Source: Xanthostigma xanthostigma (lineage: Eukaryota > Arthropoda > Insecta > Raphidioptera > Raphidiidae). Taken from it: 64,000 bases of DNA. The notes under the pieces are model-generated. The model searched no databases, was not told the DNA's origin, and saw only the letters and a list, made by a program, of their open reading frames with translations. The stretch is taken from assembly GCA_963575645.1 (NCBI GenBank), contig OY754465.1, positions 38,265,501 to 38,329,500 on the forward strand, in the 5' to 3' direction. The position numbers and the translations under genes were made by a program. The stretch's first letter is position 1, and every line of letters begins with the position of its first letter. Positions 11,735-23,116 of the stretch are shown here, in pieces.

Positions 11735-11860
11735 AAAAAATTCCAGCCAATTGGGCGACGAGACCATTCCAACTTCAAAAATGTTGACGTTTGATTATAA
11801 TAAAGAAAAGAAAATTTCTGATATCGTGTGAGGTGAGCTGCTGCGCGTCTATTAAAAAAA
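11735..11860. repeat. Dispersed repeat, copy 1 (partner at 26080-26200)
   Basis: The segment beginning CCAGCCAATTGGGCGACG and continuing through CATTCCAACTTCAAAAATGT is repeated in the same orientation at about 26085-26190 with scattered differences. It is about 120 bp with no ORF. The family is unknown. Confidence 0.6.
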
Positions 11861-13130
11861 ATAAAAAAGCACTCGTGATAATACTGATTACTGACGACAC
11901 ATAATTTTAATTGCAAGTTTTAATAAATTATTACGTGCTTCGATGAATCGTTCATTGTTTTCCAGATTTTATAGAGTTATGTTGAAATTGACGTACATTG
12001 GAGGCGAAACAGTTTTTTTTTGGTGAAGGACCCACCAACACTTACATTGTGAAGAATCTTTAACATGTTGAGTTTCAAATTTTGGTGTGGACTAGACGCT
12101 ATTTTTTTAGGCAAGGGGGATAGACTAAGTGCAGACGAGCACCACATAAAAGTTTTCATTTTCTTTTTGAAGTGAAACTCTTTTAGCTGCGCGGGGGAGT
12201 AAATTGGCTTGGATCAGACGAAAAACAAAACGCTTCCCCTTCTCCGACTTCAACCGGCATTTAAGAGGAAAGAGTTTCTACTCTCTCTCTCATGCGCACT
12301 CTACACGCAGGCGCAGTACTATGTGCATACGTAGCATTTCTTTAGCCATGGTGTCAAATTCCACATAACCATTTTCTAATCCTGAAATAATTAAATTATC
12401 AACAAATGCTAGAGCCTAAGAAGTTTCTAACTTCTAACGCGCTAGAGTCTCACGGAAATTTTTATATTTCTTACTTTGAATTAACAAAATACAATACTTC
12501 TTCAGTTCCAGTTTGTATGAATATATTATTGTGGCACGAAAGCAAAATCACTTCATCTCCGTATTTATAGTATAAATAGGAAATAAACGGTCTAGCTCAA
12601 CTTGGACTAACTTTCTCATAATATACTACATATAATTATCATGTACCAAGTATTTATCCAAACAATTTTCGAGAAAAAAAATATCTTCGAATATTTTACT
12701 TCTACTGCACTAATTAAGCTATTATTTCGTCTCGAAGTATGTTAGTAGTGAAAGGTCGGGGTCCCTTCCCACCTTTCAAACGAAATCACTACGAATAAAT
12801 GGCTACTAATGGTAAAATCTTTAAACCCTCATAAAAATGTTCTGGGGCATTTGCGTCAATAATCTCTTAAAAGTTTTTCATGTCCCACCAAGGTCAACAA
12901 ATACCAAAAGTTTTATCCCAATCGGACGTGTCCCTTAGTCGAAACTGTAACCATTAAATTTCTTCGATTAAAAAAGTAATTTGGGATTCCAGTTTGAGAA
13001 AGTTTGACTGATAAGAATTAGTAGGTATAGGCAGTGACCCAGTGACCACGGCTTTCGACTGTTTTAGGTTGATGCCTTTAAAACAGCTATACAGTTCTAA
13101 TTTTATCTTTTTAAACTGAGTTTTTTTTTA
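11861..13130. other. Intergenic, no gene seen
   Basis: AT-rich DNA with a GA/CT-rich patch at 12270-12295. Around 12760-12960 the sequence reads like diverged transposon-derived DNA, without an identifiable end. No splice-framed exon was recognised. Confidence 0.4.
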
Positions 13131-13139
13131 TTTTTTACA

Positions 13140-13565
13140 AGCTTTTATTTAGTTTCACCTGTCTGTCTGAAATCAAATCTTGCAAGTTAAATTTGACCCA
13201 CTTTAGGTTTCCGATTGAGCTGAAATTTTGCATATGTATGTAGTTCCGATGACAATACAATATTATAATAACTAACTGACCGTTCCGAATTTCACCCGGT
13301 TGCAAATTGCACTTTTAACTACTTTACGTTATCCGATGGAGTTGAAATTTTGCATACGTATACGGTTCCGATAATAATACAATTATATAATAACTAACTG
13401 ACCATTCTGGCTTTCGCCCGGTTGAAAATCGCACTTTTAACTACTTTCCGTTATCCGATTGAGTTGCAATTTTGCATACGTATGTAGTTCTGATGACAAT
13501 ACAATATTATAATAACTAACTGACTGGTCCGGCTTTTGCTCGGTTGTAAATCGCATTTTTAATGA
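13140..13565. repeat. Three-copy tandem repeat, period about 122 bp
   Basis: The unit GAGTTGAAATTTTGCATACG, followed by a GTAT...GATGACAATACAATATTATAATAACTAACTGAC-like block, occurs from about 13217, 13339 and 13461. Each copy ends in a CCGGTTG...ATCGCACTTTTAACTACTTT block. Copies differ by a few per cent. This sort of array is common inside insect transposon tails. No coding content. Confidence 0.8.
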
Positions 13566-13703
13566 AGCACACTAAAAACTCAGGTAATAATAAATAAACG
13601 AAAAATTTTTTATAACTTTTTAGTTCTTTTTTATTAACAACTAATAAAAGCATTTAAAAAAAAATTCGTTTATTTTAAAAAAAATAAATTCACAAATTCA
13701 TTA

Positions 13704-14445
13704 CCGTAAAATGGGGTGACTTTGACCAATTTTTAGGTTTGAACTAAAATTTCTATGTGAAGACTACAAAAATTCAGGGATATTGTTTTTTGACAATATG
13801 GGTATTAGGTAGTACTAGCGTTAAGGGAAAGTAGTATCTTTAGTTTGTTTACCATTATCAAGAAAAAAAATAAAATGGCGTAATAGTCAACTTCACCCCA
13901 AATGGGAACTCAATTTTACAACCACTCACATTCATTCATCAGAACAAACCGCGTTGCTAGAACAGTACAGACACACAAGACTGCAAGTTTTTGCAAGACT
14001 CTGCAAGCTAGTCAACTTCATCCAGGCGGTCAAGTTAACCCCAAAATCGTAAAAATATTGTCAAAGTTGAATATTTAGAATACTGCGATCCAGTTATTAA
14101 AGTTATGTAAAATATGATAATAAAGTGTTGACACAGAAAAATCACGTTATTAAAATAACGAAACATATTAGTCGTAAAGTTTCTGGTTTTGCAAATATTA
14201 ATGATAGTTTGAGCACTACGAATTTTCATTAACTTTCATATATGACTTTGGCTTCGTATGTATCATGTATAGATAAAAATTAAAACATTTTGTTTACATG
14301 AAAACTTTTGACAATATATTAGCTTAATATTTAAGCAATAAAACTTCCGAATAATTATATCAATACGGAAAGTATTTAGCACTGAAACATTTTTTTAGTT
14401 TTTGGTCAACTTCACCCCAGTGGTCAAAGTCACCCCATTTTACGG
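13704..14445. mobile_element. 742-bp TIR element flanked by TA
   Basis: The ends are CCGTAAAATGGGGTGACTTT and AAAGTCACCCCATTTTACGG, perfectly inverted, each bounded by TA (13702-13703 and 14446-14447). Inside, the motif GTCAACTTCACCCC or close variants recurs at about 13887, 14013, 14030 and 14404. A TA duplication suggests a Tc1/mariner-like MITE, or another TA-targeting superfamily. There is no transposase ORF, so it is non-autonomous. Confidence 0.82.
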
Positions 14446-16480
14446 TACTAAGAATGTTTAGAACCAGTCCATAAAAATACTAAAAACCCTTGACGAGAAT
14501 CAAATATCAACAAAATTCCGTTCCATGTTCTAAGTTTAGTAATTTCGACATGAGCAGTTTTATCTTTTGTCCACAGATATACATTATACATAATATTATT
14601 ATAACCATTCGAAAATGCATTAACCACAATACTATTATTATGATTATTATTATCCCTGTCCGATATGCATGCTACATTTTTCTATATTCGAAGTGGGCGT
14701 CCAGTGCGGTAGGCGAACTGACCGCGTATGCGCAATATTGTACCTACAAGCAGATTTTTATTTGTTAATAATGTTAAATAATTTAACGACCCTTTGATTA
14801 CAAATGTAAATCATATCTACATAGCGCAGGTATAAATATGATGTAGGTTTTTTAAATTGGCCAAAACAACAAGCAATAATTTAAATATTAAATGATACAA
14901 GAACATATAGTTGCAATGTTCAGTTTACTCACCGTTTCCAAATTTATTACAAAAAAATAAAATTATTTTAGAATAATAAAACCGATTTAAAAAAAAAACA
15001 AAAAAATTGAACTTCGTTCAAGAAAAGCAACTAAAAAACGTAAAATAATATACTTTTGAGGTCGGCGTCAATTTAATTACTTTACCTATGTACTTTTGGC
15101 GCCAACCTCAAAATTTTATTATTTTACATTTTTTATTTTTTACTTTCTTCTGGCTTTACAATACGTAGTTTGCATTTTATTAATTGCTTTCTTCCTTAAT
15201 ATTTATCATACTTAACTAGAAAAAAACCGACTGAACCGATTTAGGTAAAATTTATGTGCTGCTACTCTGAAGGTATGCCCTATTAAACAGAAACAGAATT
15301 CTCAAAATCGATTCACAAATGCAAGAAATATGAAGATATACAGTGCGTTCACCGAAAATGGTAACAGTGAATAATTAATTCGAGTATCCTACTAGACACA
15401 ACAAAAAGTTTAAATAGTTTTTTTTGTTTAACTGTAGACTTACTAGCGAATACTGCTGTGGTATATTTTTTTGTACTTTTATACTCAACGAGAAGTTTAT
15501 GAGCATTTTTTTTTCAAATAGCAACATATTTTTTTACATTTTCATTTTTTCTCTATAAATTCATTTAAAATGTTCATAAGGTTACATAAGAAAATATTTC
15601 TAGTACTCCACACAAGTGTAAATTATTAATAATAATTATTATTGTGTATTTAATTAGTACTCTGTATCTCTTTTAGTTTCAGAGATATGGACGTTTATAT
15701 TATATATATATTTTTTTTTAGAAAAACCTAAAAACGCCGGTGCATTCCAAATTGAAAATGGAACAGTATGCTCAATTCTTTACTTCATTCATATTTTCTT
15801 TGTTTACGGAATAAATTTGAAAATTCTATCAGCCGATTTCAAAATAACGTTATTTCTCAAGATAGTGCAAGTTGTATGCATCTTCCTCAATACAACATAT
15901 GAAACTAAGTGTTTACCAACTTGACAAATTTTCCATAAAATTAGGTTAATACTTTGTTTTATTATTATCAAAATGCGGAATTCCCTCTGATGATTATAAA
16001 CGCCCACAAGTTTTGCTAAAATAGTCTTTGAAATTCACTCACCTAAATTTCACCTCTACGTAAAAAATACATATTATTAATATCCTTGACAGTTCCATTT
16101 TGAAAATCAATTCAATCATAATTCAAACCAGAATTGAGTTCTTTTGAAGTGGATAGTTATGAAACTCGAAGCCATGGCATAAGGAATACATACAATAGAA
16201 ACAGTCCTCTGTCAGTATCTAGATCGCGCAGACAAACCGCGCAAGTTGTGTTAGCTTGTAGAGCGATCAGGCACGCACATATAGTTTTCTTATTGGCACA
16301 ACATAATTTATATACCGGTCAGTGCCGTATTTCGAGATAAGCTTATCTACTCAACACAACGCAAAATATAGTAAAATTTTGAAATTAGCGCCATTCTCTA
16401 CTTGTGGAGTTTGAAAATAATATTGGTGTATCAGTGTTAATTCTTTTTGGAACGAAATTCCTTATGGGACGTTAGAGATA
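14446..16480. other. Intergenic, one foldback, no gene
   Basis: Mostly AT-rich. At 15034-15140 an inverted repeat with arms of about 38 bp is visible: AACGTAAAATAATATACTTT and GAGGTCGGCGTC on one side, GGCGCCAACCTC and ATTATTTTAC on the other. The tight loop would form a hairpin. No exon is recognised in the remainder. At 15210-15360 the sequence has the character of diverged transposon 3' sequence. Confidence 0.45.
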
Positions 16481-16482
16481 TA

Positions 16483-16930
16483 AATGGAGGGCTAAAAAAA
16501 TATGTAAGAAAAAAGCCTAAACAAAAAAGTGTAAGAAAATCTACATATATAATTACCTATTGTATGTTCGCCCGTCAACATAGAAAGTTGAAATTTGGCA
16601 CACTTATAATATAGCATGGGACAGATCTTAACGGAGCCGAATTTTTGAATTTTGGTCCCAGAAGGTAGCAAATTGAAAACAAAAAAGTTTTTCGTTTATA
16701 ATTCGCTCAATTTAAATCAGATCGGTTCGAAATCTATCTTAATAATAATATATTATATATTTTTTAATAATATATAATATATTATATAGAGAAAAAAAGA
16801 AATAAACACTGTATAAATTCGATTTTGCCTAGTACATCGCCCATACGGATCTGTTGTCTTCGTCTGTTGCACACTGTGTTATAGACATTTAAAAATTGCG
16901 TATGTTCTATCTTAAAATAAAAAGATTTAA
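16483..16930. repeat. Dispersed repeat, copy 1 (inverted partner at 40405-40880)
   Basis: About 450 bp, from GAAAGTTGAAATTTGGCACA through the block containing ATAACACAGTGTGCAACAGA in reverse. It is found again in opposite orientation at 40405-40880 with moderate divergence and an AT-rich variable centre. Neither copy has an ORF. The element class is unknown. Confidence 0.75.
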
Positions 16931-16975
16931 TTTGTTCAAAAACGGATGTCATTTCAAATATTAGTCAGTTTTTGG

Positions 16976-17288
16976 CATAGAGATATAAGTACTAGAGTAC
17001 GCTAGCGGGTATGCTTGCCATAAGTAAACGTGTCTGCAGGTCAGAGAGAGAACGCTGCAATCGTTCCATATCATTCTCTCTCTCTCTCTCTCTGTCATGA
17101 GCGCTCGTTTACAGATCATTAACTGAAGGAGAAGGGCGGGGAAAACGATACCCTTATGTAACTAGACATATTGTGTTGTTTATATCTTTAGTTACCATAG
17201 AGATACGGAATTGTAAGCAGCCTTCTCTCTCTCAATCGCAGACACTTTCAAGGCTCACTCGCGGACTCTAGTTACTTATATCTCTATG
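16976..17288. mobile_element. hAT-type MITE with 8-bp duplication GTTTTTGG
   Basis: The ends CATAGAGATATAAGTACTAG and CTAGTTACTTATATCTCTATG are inverted repeats. GTTTTTGG lies immediately outside on both sides (16968-16975 and 17289-17296). 313 bp, no ORF. The inside holds a CT microsatellite (about 17066-17092) and a second partial copy of the terminal motif (CCATAGAGATA near 17197), so it may itself be composite. Confidence 0.85.
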
Positions 17289-17379
17289 GTTTTTGGACAT
17301 TAATAAGTATTTTGTGAAATGCAACGCTTTCTAAGTTCATGATTTGTTATTAAACTTATATAAACAGCGATACCTAGAC

Positions 17380-17640
17380 AAGGTTTAGTGGTAGAATACT
17401 CATCTGGCATGCGGGTGTCCCGGGTTCGATTCCCGACAGATGCGCAACAAATGATATTTTTATTTTTTGAAAGTTGCAAACGATATGATTAATTTTTGTT
17501 TATTAATCATATTATATTATAAATAAAATTTTCGATAAATTTATCAGACAAATTAGTAAAAAATTATTTGATAAATAATAAATAGCGAAAAGAACTTCGT
17601 TCCACGACACCTCTCGTCTTTTTTTTATTGTACAATTTGT
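17380..17640 (+). mobile_element. tRNA-like SINE with shared tail
   Basis: At 17384-17444 the sequence reads like a tRNA body: GGTTTAGTGGTAGAATAC (A box), anticodon loop CTGGCAT and GGGTTCGATTCCC (B box). The 5' acceptor does not pair with the 3' strand CAGATGC, and the anticodon stem has a mismatch, so it is not a functional tRNA gene. About 60 bp further on comes the tail (ATAAATAAAATTTTCGATAA, about 17519), related to the tails at 2877 and 50455. The final 17580-17622 segment (AGAACTTCGTTCCACGACAC) recurs inverted at about 40225-40290. Confidence 0.6.
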
Positions 17641-17697
17641 GCGATTTCAACATTAAAAAATTTGAAAAGAAGTTTGACCCTGCAGGCCATCCCTGTA

Positions 17698-18738
17698 ACT
17701 TCCCGCTATTTTCGAGTTCAAAACGCTCAAAAATATATGAAATATAGCAAGAAGTTTATTTTTTAGCTCTTCGAGCTCAAAAAAAAACACTTTGTTACGA
17801 AATTTTCGTTCACGATATCTCATGAACAAATGAACCGATTTTGATGCGATTTGCGGCAGTCGACGCAATTTTTTTACCTAAAAAAGTAATTTAATACAGA
17901 AAAATCGATCTCATAGGAATTTTAAGCGCAATTTAAAAAAAAAACACTTTGTTACGAAATTTTCGTTTACGATATCTCATGAACAAATGAGCCGATTTTG
18001 ATGCGGTTTGCTGCAATCGACGCAGTTTTTTAACCTAATAAAGTAAATTATTACAAAAAAATCGATTTGATAAGAATTTTACGAGTAATTTTAAAAAATT
18101 ACTTTTTTGATACGGTTGGCGGAGATCGACGCAGTTTTTTTAGCCTAAGAAAGTAATTTATTACAAAATAAATCGATCTGATAACAATTTTAAGAGTCAT
18201 TTTAAAAAAACACCTTTTTACGATTTTTTCGTTCACGGTATCTCGTGAACAAATGAACCGATTTTGATGCGGTTTACGGAAATCGACGCAGTTTGTTAAG
18301 GAGAAGAGCTGATTAGATTTTGGAATTAATCGGTTTAGTAGTTTAGAAAATTTTTTACAAAAACAAATTTTTATAAATTTTTGAAACTTGTTTTTTTAAG
18401 ATTTCTCAAAATTTTTTGGGCCGAATCGTTTCAAATTTTCAGGAAGTCTAAGTTCACCAAGATCACGTCAGATGCCGCAAACCGCGTTTCAGTCGGACAC
18501 TGCGTTCAAAAGATATAAAAGGTTTACATACATACACACACACACACCAACCCACACACCATTGCACACACACACACACATACAGCCCTACGGACTTCAT
18601 CGCCAAAATAGTTTCAATAGCTTCCTAGGACCTCAAAACGTCGAGATCTGGCGAAAACTCGATTTTCAAAAATCGGGGTGAAACCAATAACTTCCCGATT
18701 TTTGAAAAAAAAAAAAATTTTTTTTTAAAGCGGGAAGT
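17698..18738. mobile_element. TA-flanked element with ACTTCCCGC ends and internal tandem array
   Basis: ACTTCCCGCTATTTT at 17698 is mirrored by AAAGCGGGAAGT ending at 18738, and both ends are bounded by TA (17696-17697, 18739-18740). From about 17780 to 18330 a unit of about 158 bp is tandemly repeated. Its core GATATCTCATGAACAAATGA is clear at about 17815 and 17973. A degenerate shortened third copy and a fourth at about 18238 follow. A CA-rich microsatellite lies at 18530-18585. No transposase ORF. The interpretation as one non-autonomous TA-targeting element is inference from the ends. Confidence 0.6.
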
Positions 18739-18740
18739 TA

Positions 18741-19866
18741 AAAAATCGTTATTTTTTGTTGATTCAGTTCATTACAAATAAACGAACTCATATTATAATC
18801 TTTCTTATTAATATTCTGTGTGTACTTTGAATAAATAGAAAATCATTTTGTTTCCCTAAAATAATAATGCATTATACTTCCCCATTTTCACAATGACTGC
18901 CGTGCCGATATTTTTTAGGGTATCTGGAAACCTTGATATTATGAATTTAATTTAAAAGACGCAGAAGTGAGGCTAGTCCGAACCTTTTATTATATTGTAT
19001 TAAGTTGGTATGATGAAAAACGTTCGTTCCAGACGCATCAGGCTTCCTCGTTTTATGAGTCAACAATTCCGGCGGTCGGTCGCCGCGCCGCTGCTGTTGT
19101 GCCAGATGACGAGAAACCTTACGCAATGACGTCTTTCATTTTGAAAGGGATTCTTGAATGACACGCGACATACTCCTTTCTAAATGTGCACTATGATTAA
19201 AGTGAAAGTTTTCTGAACAAATAACCACTCAACTCCTTTGACAATCTGTACAATTCATTTACTAACGAAGATATAGATTACTAAGATTTGACAGAAAACG
19301 GTACGCCATCTGTTGATAGAAATTTAAACCATAAACTCATTAGTTTTAGAAAAAAATATCACCCCTGCTTTATGTCCTCTGGGTTAGGAATTGATGGATT
19401 TTTTCAATTCAATTCAATTCAATGTTTATTAGTCAAAACACAATTAAAATTATACAGACATTGTCAATAAAAAGAAAAATGTTACAGAAATTACAATGGA
19501 TGTCTTTTTTTTAAAACGTAATTCAGTAAACAGTAGTTTACAATGAGCGTCATATCATAATTAGCCCCAGTAATGACTTTTTTTAAAGTAGAAGAATTTT
19601 ATCTGAGGTGCAACCCCAAAGCAATATTCCATAAGTGCTGTTAGAATGGAACAAAAGCAAAATAGACTAATCTTAGTGTCTCTGGAGATACTGTTTTTTT
19701 TAGTTTTTTTACAAGGAGCATATTGCCCTTTGTTTAGGAAAACACCATTCCGCACTGCTGAACTCATTTACCGTCTTTCTATGTCCGCAATAAGAAAAAT
19801 AACCAGCCATGTTTGTGTTAAATAGGATAGGCCAATGAATCGATTTTAGTTATTATATAGGCGATG
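18741..19866. other. Intergenic, no gene seen
   Basis: Short frames only. A simple direct repeat CAATT x4 occurs at about 19405-19424. No element ends or exons could be supported. Confidence 0.45.
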
Positions 19867-20565
19867 ATGCAATTTATTATATAAAATGGATGAGCCGCTA
19901 CAAAATAGCTGCTTTTCTTGCCTGCATAGAGATAGTAAAATGACCCTTTTTCGCACTAGTGCGCAAAGTAAAACAAAAGTAATGCGATTTTACCAATTAA
20001 ATATTTATATTAGGAATGTTATAGATATAAAATTTCGGATCTGGATACGGATATATAGGAATAATATCATACCGGTTACGGATATATAAATAATTTCGGA
20101 TTATCCATTAGTTTCGAATAGTTTTGGATTCGGATTTTGAATTTTTGACGGATTATTGAAGTAAAATACAAATAGAATTTTTCTTAAATGTTCCGATTTG
20201 GTGTAGAACGCCCCAAACATATACATTATTAACACATAATATGTATCATTTAAACTTCGCCTCTATTTGAAATTATTCGAAACTATTATATCGGATTCGG
20301 TTACGGCTCCGGATAGATTTTTATATCGGATATCCGATAGTTTCGGTTACAGTTACGGAGCGCCCTAACATTCCTAATTTATATCTGTCAGATGTCATTC
20401 AAATTCATATGAGCGACAGAGAAGTAAAGTAGGCGCTGATCATGCTACATAGATACCAATTTTGCCGAACGTGAACTGTCAAAAATATTACGAAAATAAA
20501 TATTATGATGTTAAAATCAGCTATTTTAAAGGAGGCACGGTAAAAAATGTGGTATGTATCTCGAT
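19867..20565. mobile_element. Dispersed TIR repeat copy, split by a hAT MITE
   Basis: The left part GAGCCGCTACAAAATAGCTG and the right part CAGCTATTTTAAAGGAGGCA are inverted relatives of each other. Removing the inserted MITE (20010-20376) gives the same order seen, uninterrupted, at 29333-29625 in the trehalase intron. Further partial copies lie at about 9208-9280 and 11088-11125. No ORF. Confidence 0.72.
20010..20376. mobile_element. hAT-type MITE with 8-bp duplication ATTTATAT
   Basis: The ends are TAGGAATGTTA and TAACATTCCTA. ATTTATAT stands on both sides (20002-20009 and 20377-20384). The interior is filled with GGAT/CGGAT and TTTCGGA-type short motifs in both orientations. 367 bp without coding capacity. 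The host repeat is known from the uninterrupted copy at 29333-29625. Confidence 0.88.
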
Positions 20566-21285
20566 TGTACTAATCCTTTTATGTGATTATTTAAACTCGC
20601 TAATTGATTGTTTTTGACACAATTTCACAACTGGTCATAAAATAATACAATACCTACAAAATAGATGCATAAACTACTATTTTAAATAACGTATACTTTA
20701 AGTGGTCTCTGAAATAAATTATAACGTTCTCAATATTTGCCATTACACGCCGACATCAATTAATTATTATTTATTTCTCATTTCCGCGTTTAAAACGTTT
20801 TTACGGCGAACACATGTTGATTTAAAGGAAAATGCGCCATTTCTTTACAAAGTACAATGATCACTGAACACTTTCTGACTCATATATACCCGATAGTCAA
20901 TTGTCATTTATTTGTTTATTGCATCGCCTACTAAATGAGTAGGACTTGAAACACGAATAATACGACTATATACTACTATTGCGGTTGGCCCAACATAAAG
21001 TAAATAAAATTGTGGTTTAAACGGTAATTTATGACGAATCAAAAGGCACGCGACATCGGCGCCAAGTCATCTGTTTAAATAGAATTAGTCACTCATCTGT
21101 CCATCATAGGAACGAACATCTGTACATCACAATATACGTATGTACAATGATATTCTCCTGTTATTACTTAAATCATAAAAACATGCATAATGTTATTTCG
21201 CAAATTGAAATACTGTAGGGATGAACCAAATTTTCGGCAACTATTTAGTCTTATTCACTCAATGTTTTGCATGTTCGATTTTCAG
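20566..21285. other. Intergenic, no gene seen
   Basis: AT-rich sequence following the dispersed repeat. The first about 100 bp still resembles the flank downstream of the trehalase-intron copy (ATGTATCTCGATTGTACTAA). No exon or RNA gene is recognised. Confidence 0.4.
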
Positions 21286-22073
21286 TAGAGATGCGCTTTA
21301 TTGGTTATTTTCAGGTAACTGGTACTTTGGTGACAGCAACTTCCAAGTACCGGTGATTTTTATCAGCGACCAGCGATCACTGGTAAGACTATGCGCTTGC
21401 TTCTGTAAAGATAGGCTAGCGACCAGCGATTGCCGATAACTGGAAAGACTATGCACGTGTAGTCACCTGAACTCACGTCTCACTGGGCACTCCAGTGAAC
21501 TGTGAAATGTACATGGGGGCCATTCAAGTATTACGTAAGCACCAAAGGGGGAGGGGGGTCTTTGCTTAGCTTATTTTTGATTATATGGCGAACGGGGGGG
21601 GGGGTCTAGATGGTGATGACGTCAGCAAAATTTATTTATAACAATAAAGAAACTTGAACAGATCTAAAAAAATATCTGCCAATGTTTACGTAAGCATAGG
21701 AAGGAGGGGTAAGAGCTTTGTTTACTTTTGCTGATAAGGGGGAGGGGGTCAAAAATTCTGCATACGTAATACTTGAATGGTCCCATGTTGGCGACTAAGG
21801 CGCCGGTAGTAAAATATCCGCTCATTATACTGACATTGTCATTAAAATAATAAATAATTTATTTCCACATTTTGTATATCATAAGGTTTATCATAAATAA
21901 TCATAATTACTTAGTTATTGTCTATTTTATTATTTTTTCGGTACATAATATTGCTTATGTGACGATTATTTTTTCCGCTAGAGTCGTTGGTTAGCAACCG
22001 GTAGCTAGCCAGTAAACAGTGAAATTAAATATTAGTGACTAAATCACCGGTAGTGAAGTATTGCTCTTCTCTA
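21286..22073. mobile_element. AGAGATG hAT family, copy 1 (interrupted)
   Basis: It begins TAGAGATGCGC and ends GCTCTTCTCTA. The body aligns with copies at 26929-27477 and 34808-35623: ACTTCCAAGTACCGGTGATTTT near the start, TCGGTACATAATATT in the middle, CACCGGTAGTGAA near the end. A 269-bp element is inserted at 21516. The outer flanks show no matching 8-bp duplication, so this copy is older or has been altered. No ORF. Confidence 0.8.
21516..21784. mobile_element. Nested TIR element with 3-bp duplication ATG
   Basis: The ends GGGGCCATTCAAGTATTACG and CGTAATACTTGAATGGTCCC are inverted repeats. ATG lies on both sides (21513-21515, 21785-21787). The uninterrupted paralogue at about 27165-27185 reads straight through this point, which proves the insertion. 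A 3-bp duplication with GGG ends suggests a PIF/Harbinger-like MITE; the superfamily is inferred. It contains G-runs near 21546-21557 and 21594-21603. Confidence 0.85.
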
Positions 22074-22122
22074 CTGGACTGTTCCCGTCTAAATTCTGCA
22101 CGGAGTAAGGATATTTGGAAAA

Positions 22123-22533
22123 AGAGATGGGCAGGTTCGAAATTTTTGAGGATGCAGGTCCGAATGTGCACATAGTCCTTTGGATCTGCATCCTTATTAC
22201 GTGTCCGCCGGACCTGTATGGGTCCAGCTCACCTACCAAGCGATGGGTCCTGTACGTCGGACTTGTACAATGTACCTACATACAGCGTACGTAATATTCA
22301 CTTGTGTCCCCTTCTACAACTGCGCCCGAATGATTTTCATACCATTCCGGCCATAGTTCCAACTTCGGCTGTTATCTGCACGTTTACAATCAGGTCCGTC
22401 TATCTAACATTTCCGTGTAGGTACGTAACAGTTCCAAAGAATGTACATCCGACTCTGAGTTAGATGTGCATTTATCCAACTCACATAGTTGATACAGGTC
22501 CAGACCTGCATCCATCCGGATCTACACATCTCT
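22123..22533. mobile_element. Second AGAGATG-ended TIR element
   Basis: The ends AGAGATGGGCAGG and CACATCTCT enclose subterminal inverted repeats GGATGCAGGTCC (about 22151) and GGACCTGCATCC-like (about 22498-22513), plus many GGACCTG/GGTCC words. About 411 bp, without a convincing ORF. No clean TSD. The terminal heptamer is shared with the family at 21286, but the interior is different. Confidence 0.6.
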
Positions 22534-23116
22534 ATTTTAAAAGTTAAATTTAATGGCGTTCATATAATCAGTATTCTTGGTGAAGCCAAATCATCACTAT
22601 TAATATCAGATTTGATACTGGCTAGGAATTAGGAGAGTCTTGATTTTTTTAACAATTCAATGACTTCTAAGAGGACCTCATGTACCAAACACAAAACTAT
22701 TTTTAAGGAATGACGTAGAGTCGTAGACTATATACCACTACAGGCCCTCGAAGTATAAGGATTCAAGACAAACTAAGGGCTCAGACCTTAGTCGACATAC
22801 AATAATTGTGCTTGTTCACGTGAGCTCGCGGGTGAGGACGCAGCGGTCTGAGCGAGTTCGTGTTCACATTGACCATCAGGCGTTTGCGCGTGTGTGGCGT
22901 GTTATAAACTCTTCTGTATCATTTCCGTCTCGAGCAAAAATTTTAAATTGATTGAATTTACCTGACGCCGCGAACGAATCACGCGCTCTGCCGCTAGTTT
23001 GACGTGAACGCACACAAACAACTTCACACGTTTGTTATTGCTGCAAGGAACTACATATTGAACCATATGTTTGATATTTCGCGACCGCGCCCGCCACCGC
23101 GTTCGCAAAGACTATC

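Noticed and set aside
17384-17456. tRNA gene (Gly/Ala-like body with B box)
   Set aside because: The acceptor strands do not pair and the anticodon stem is mismatched. It is followed by a repeat tail, so it is treated as a SINE head.
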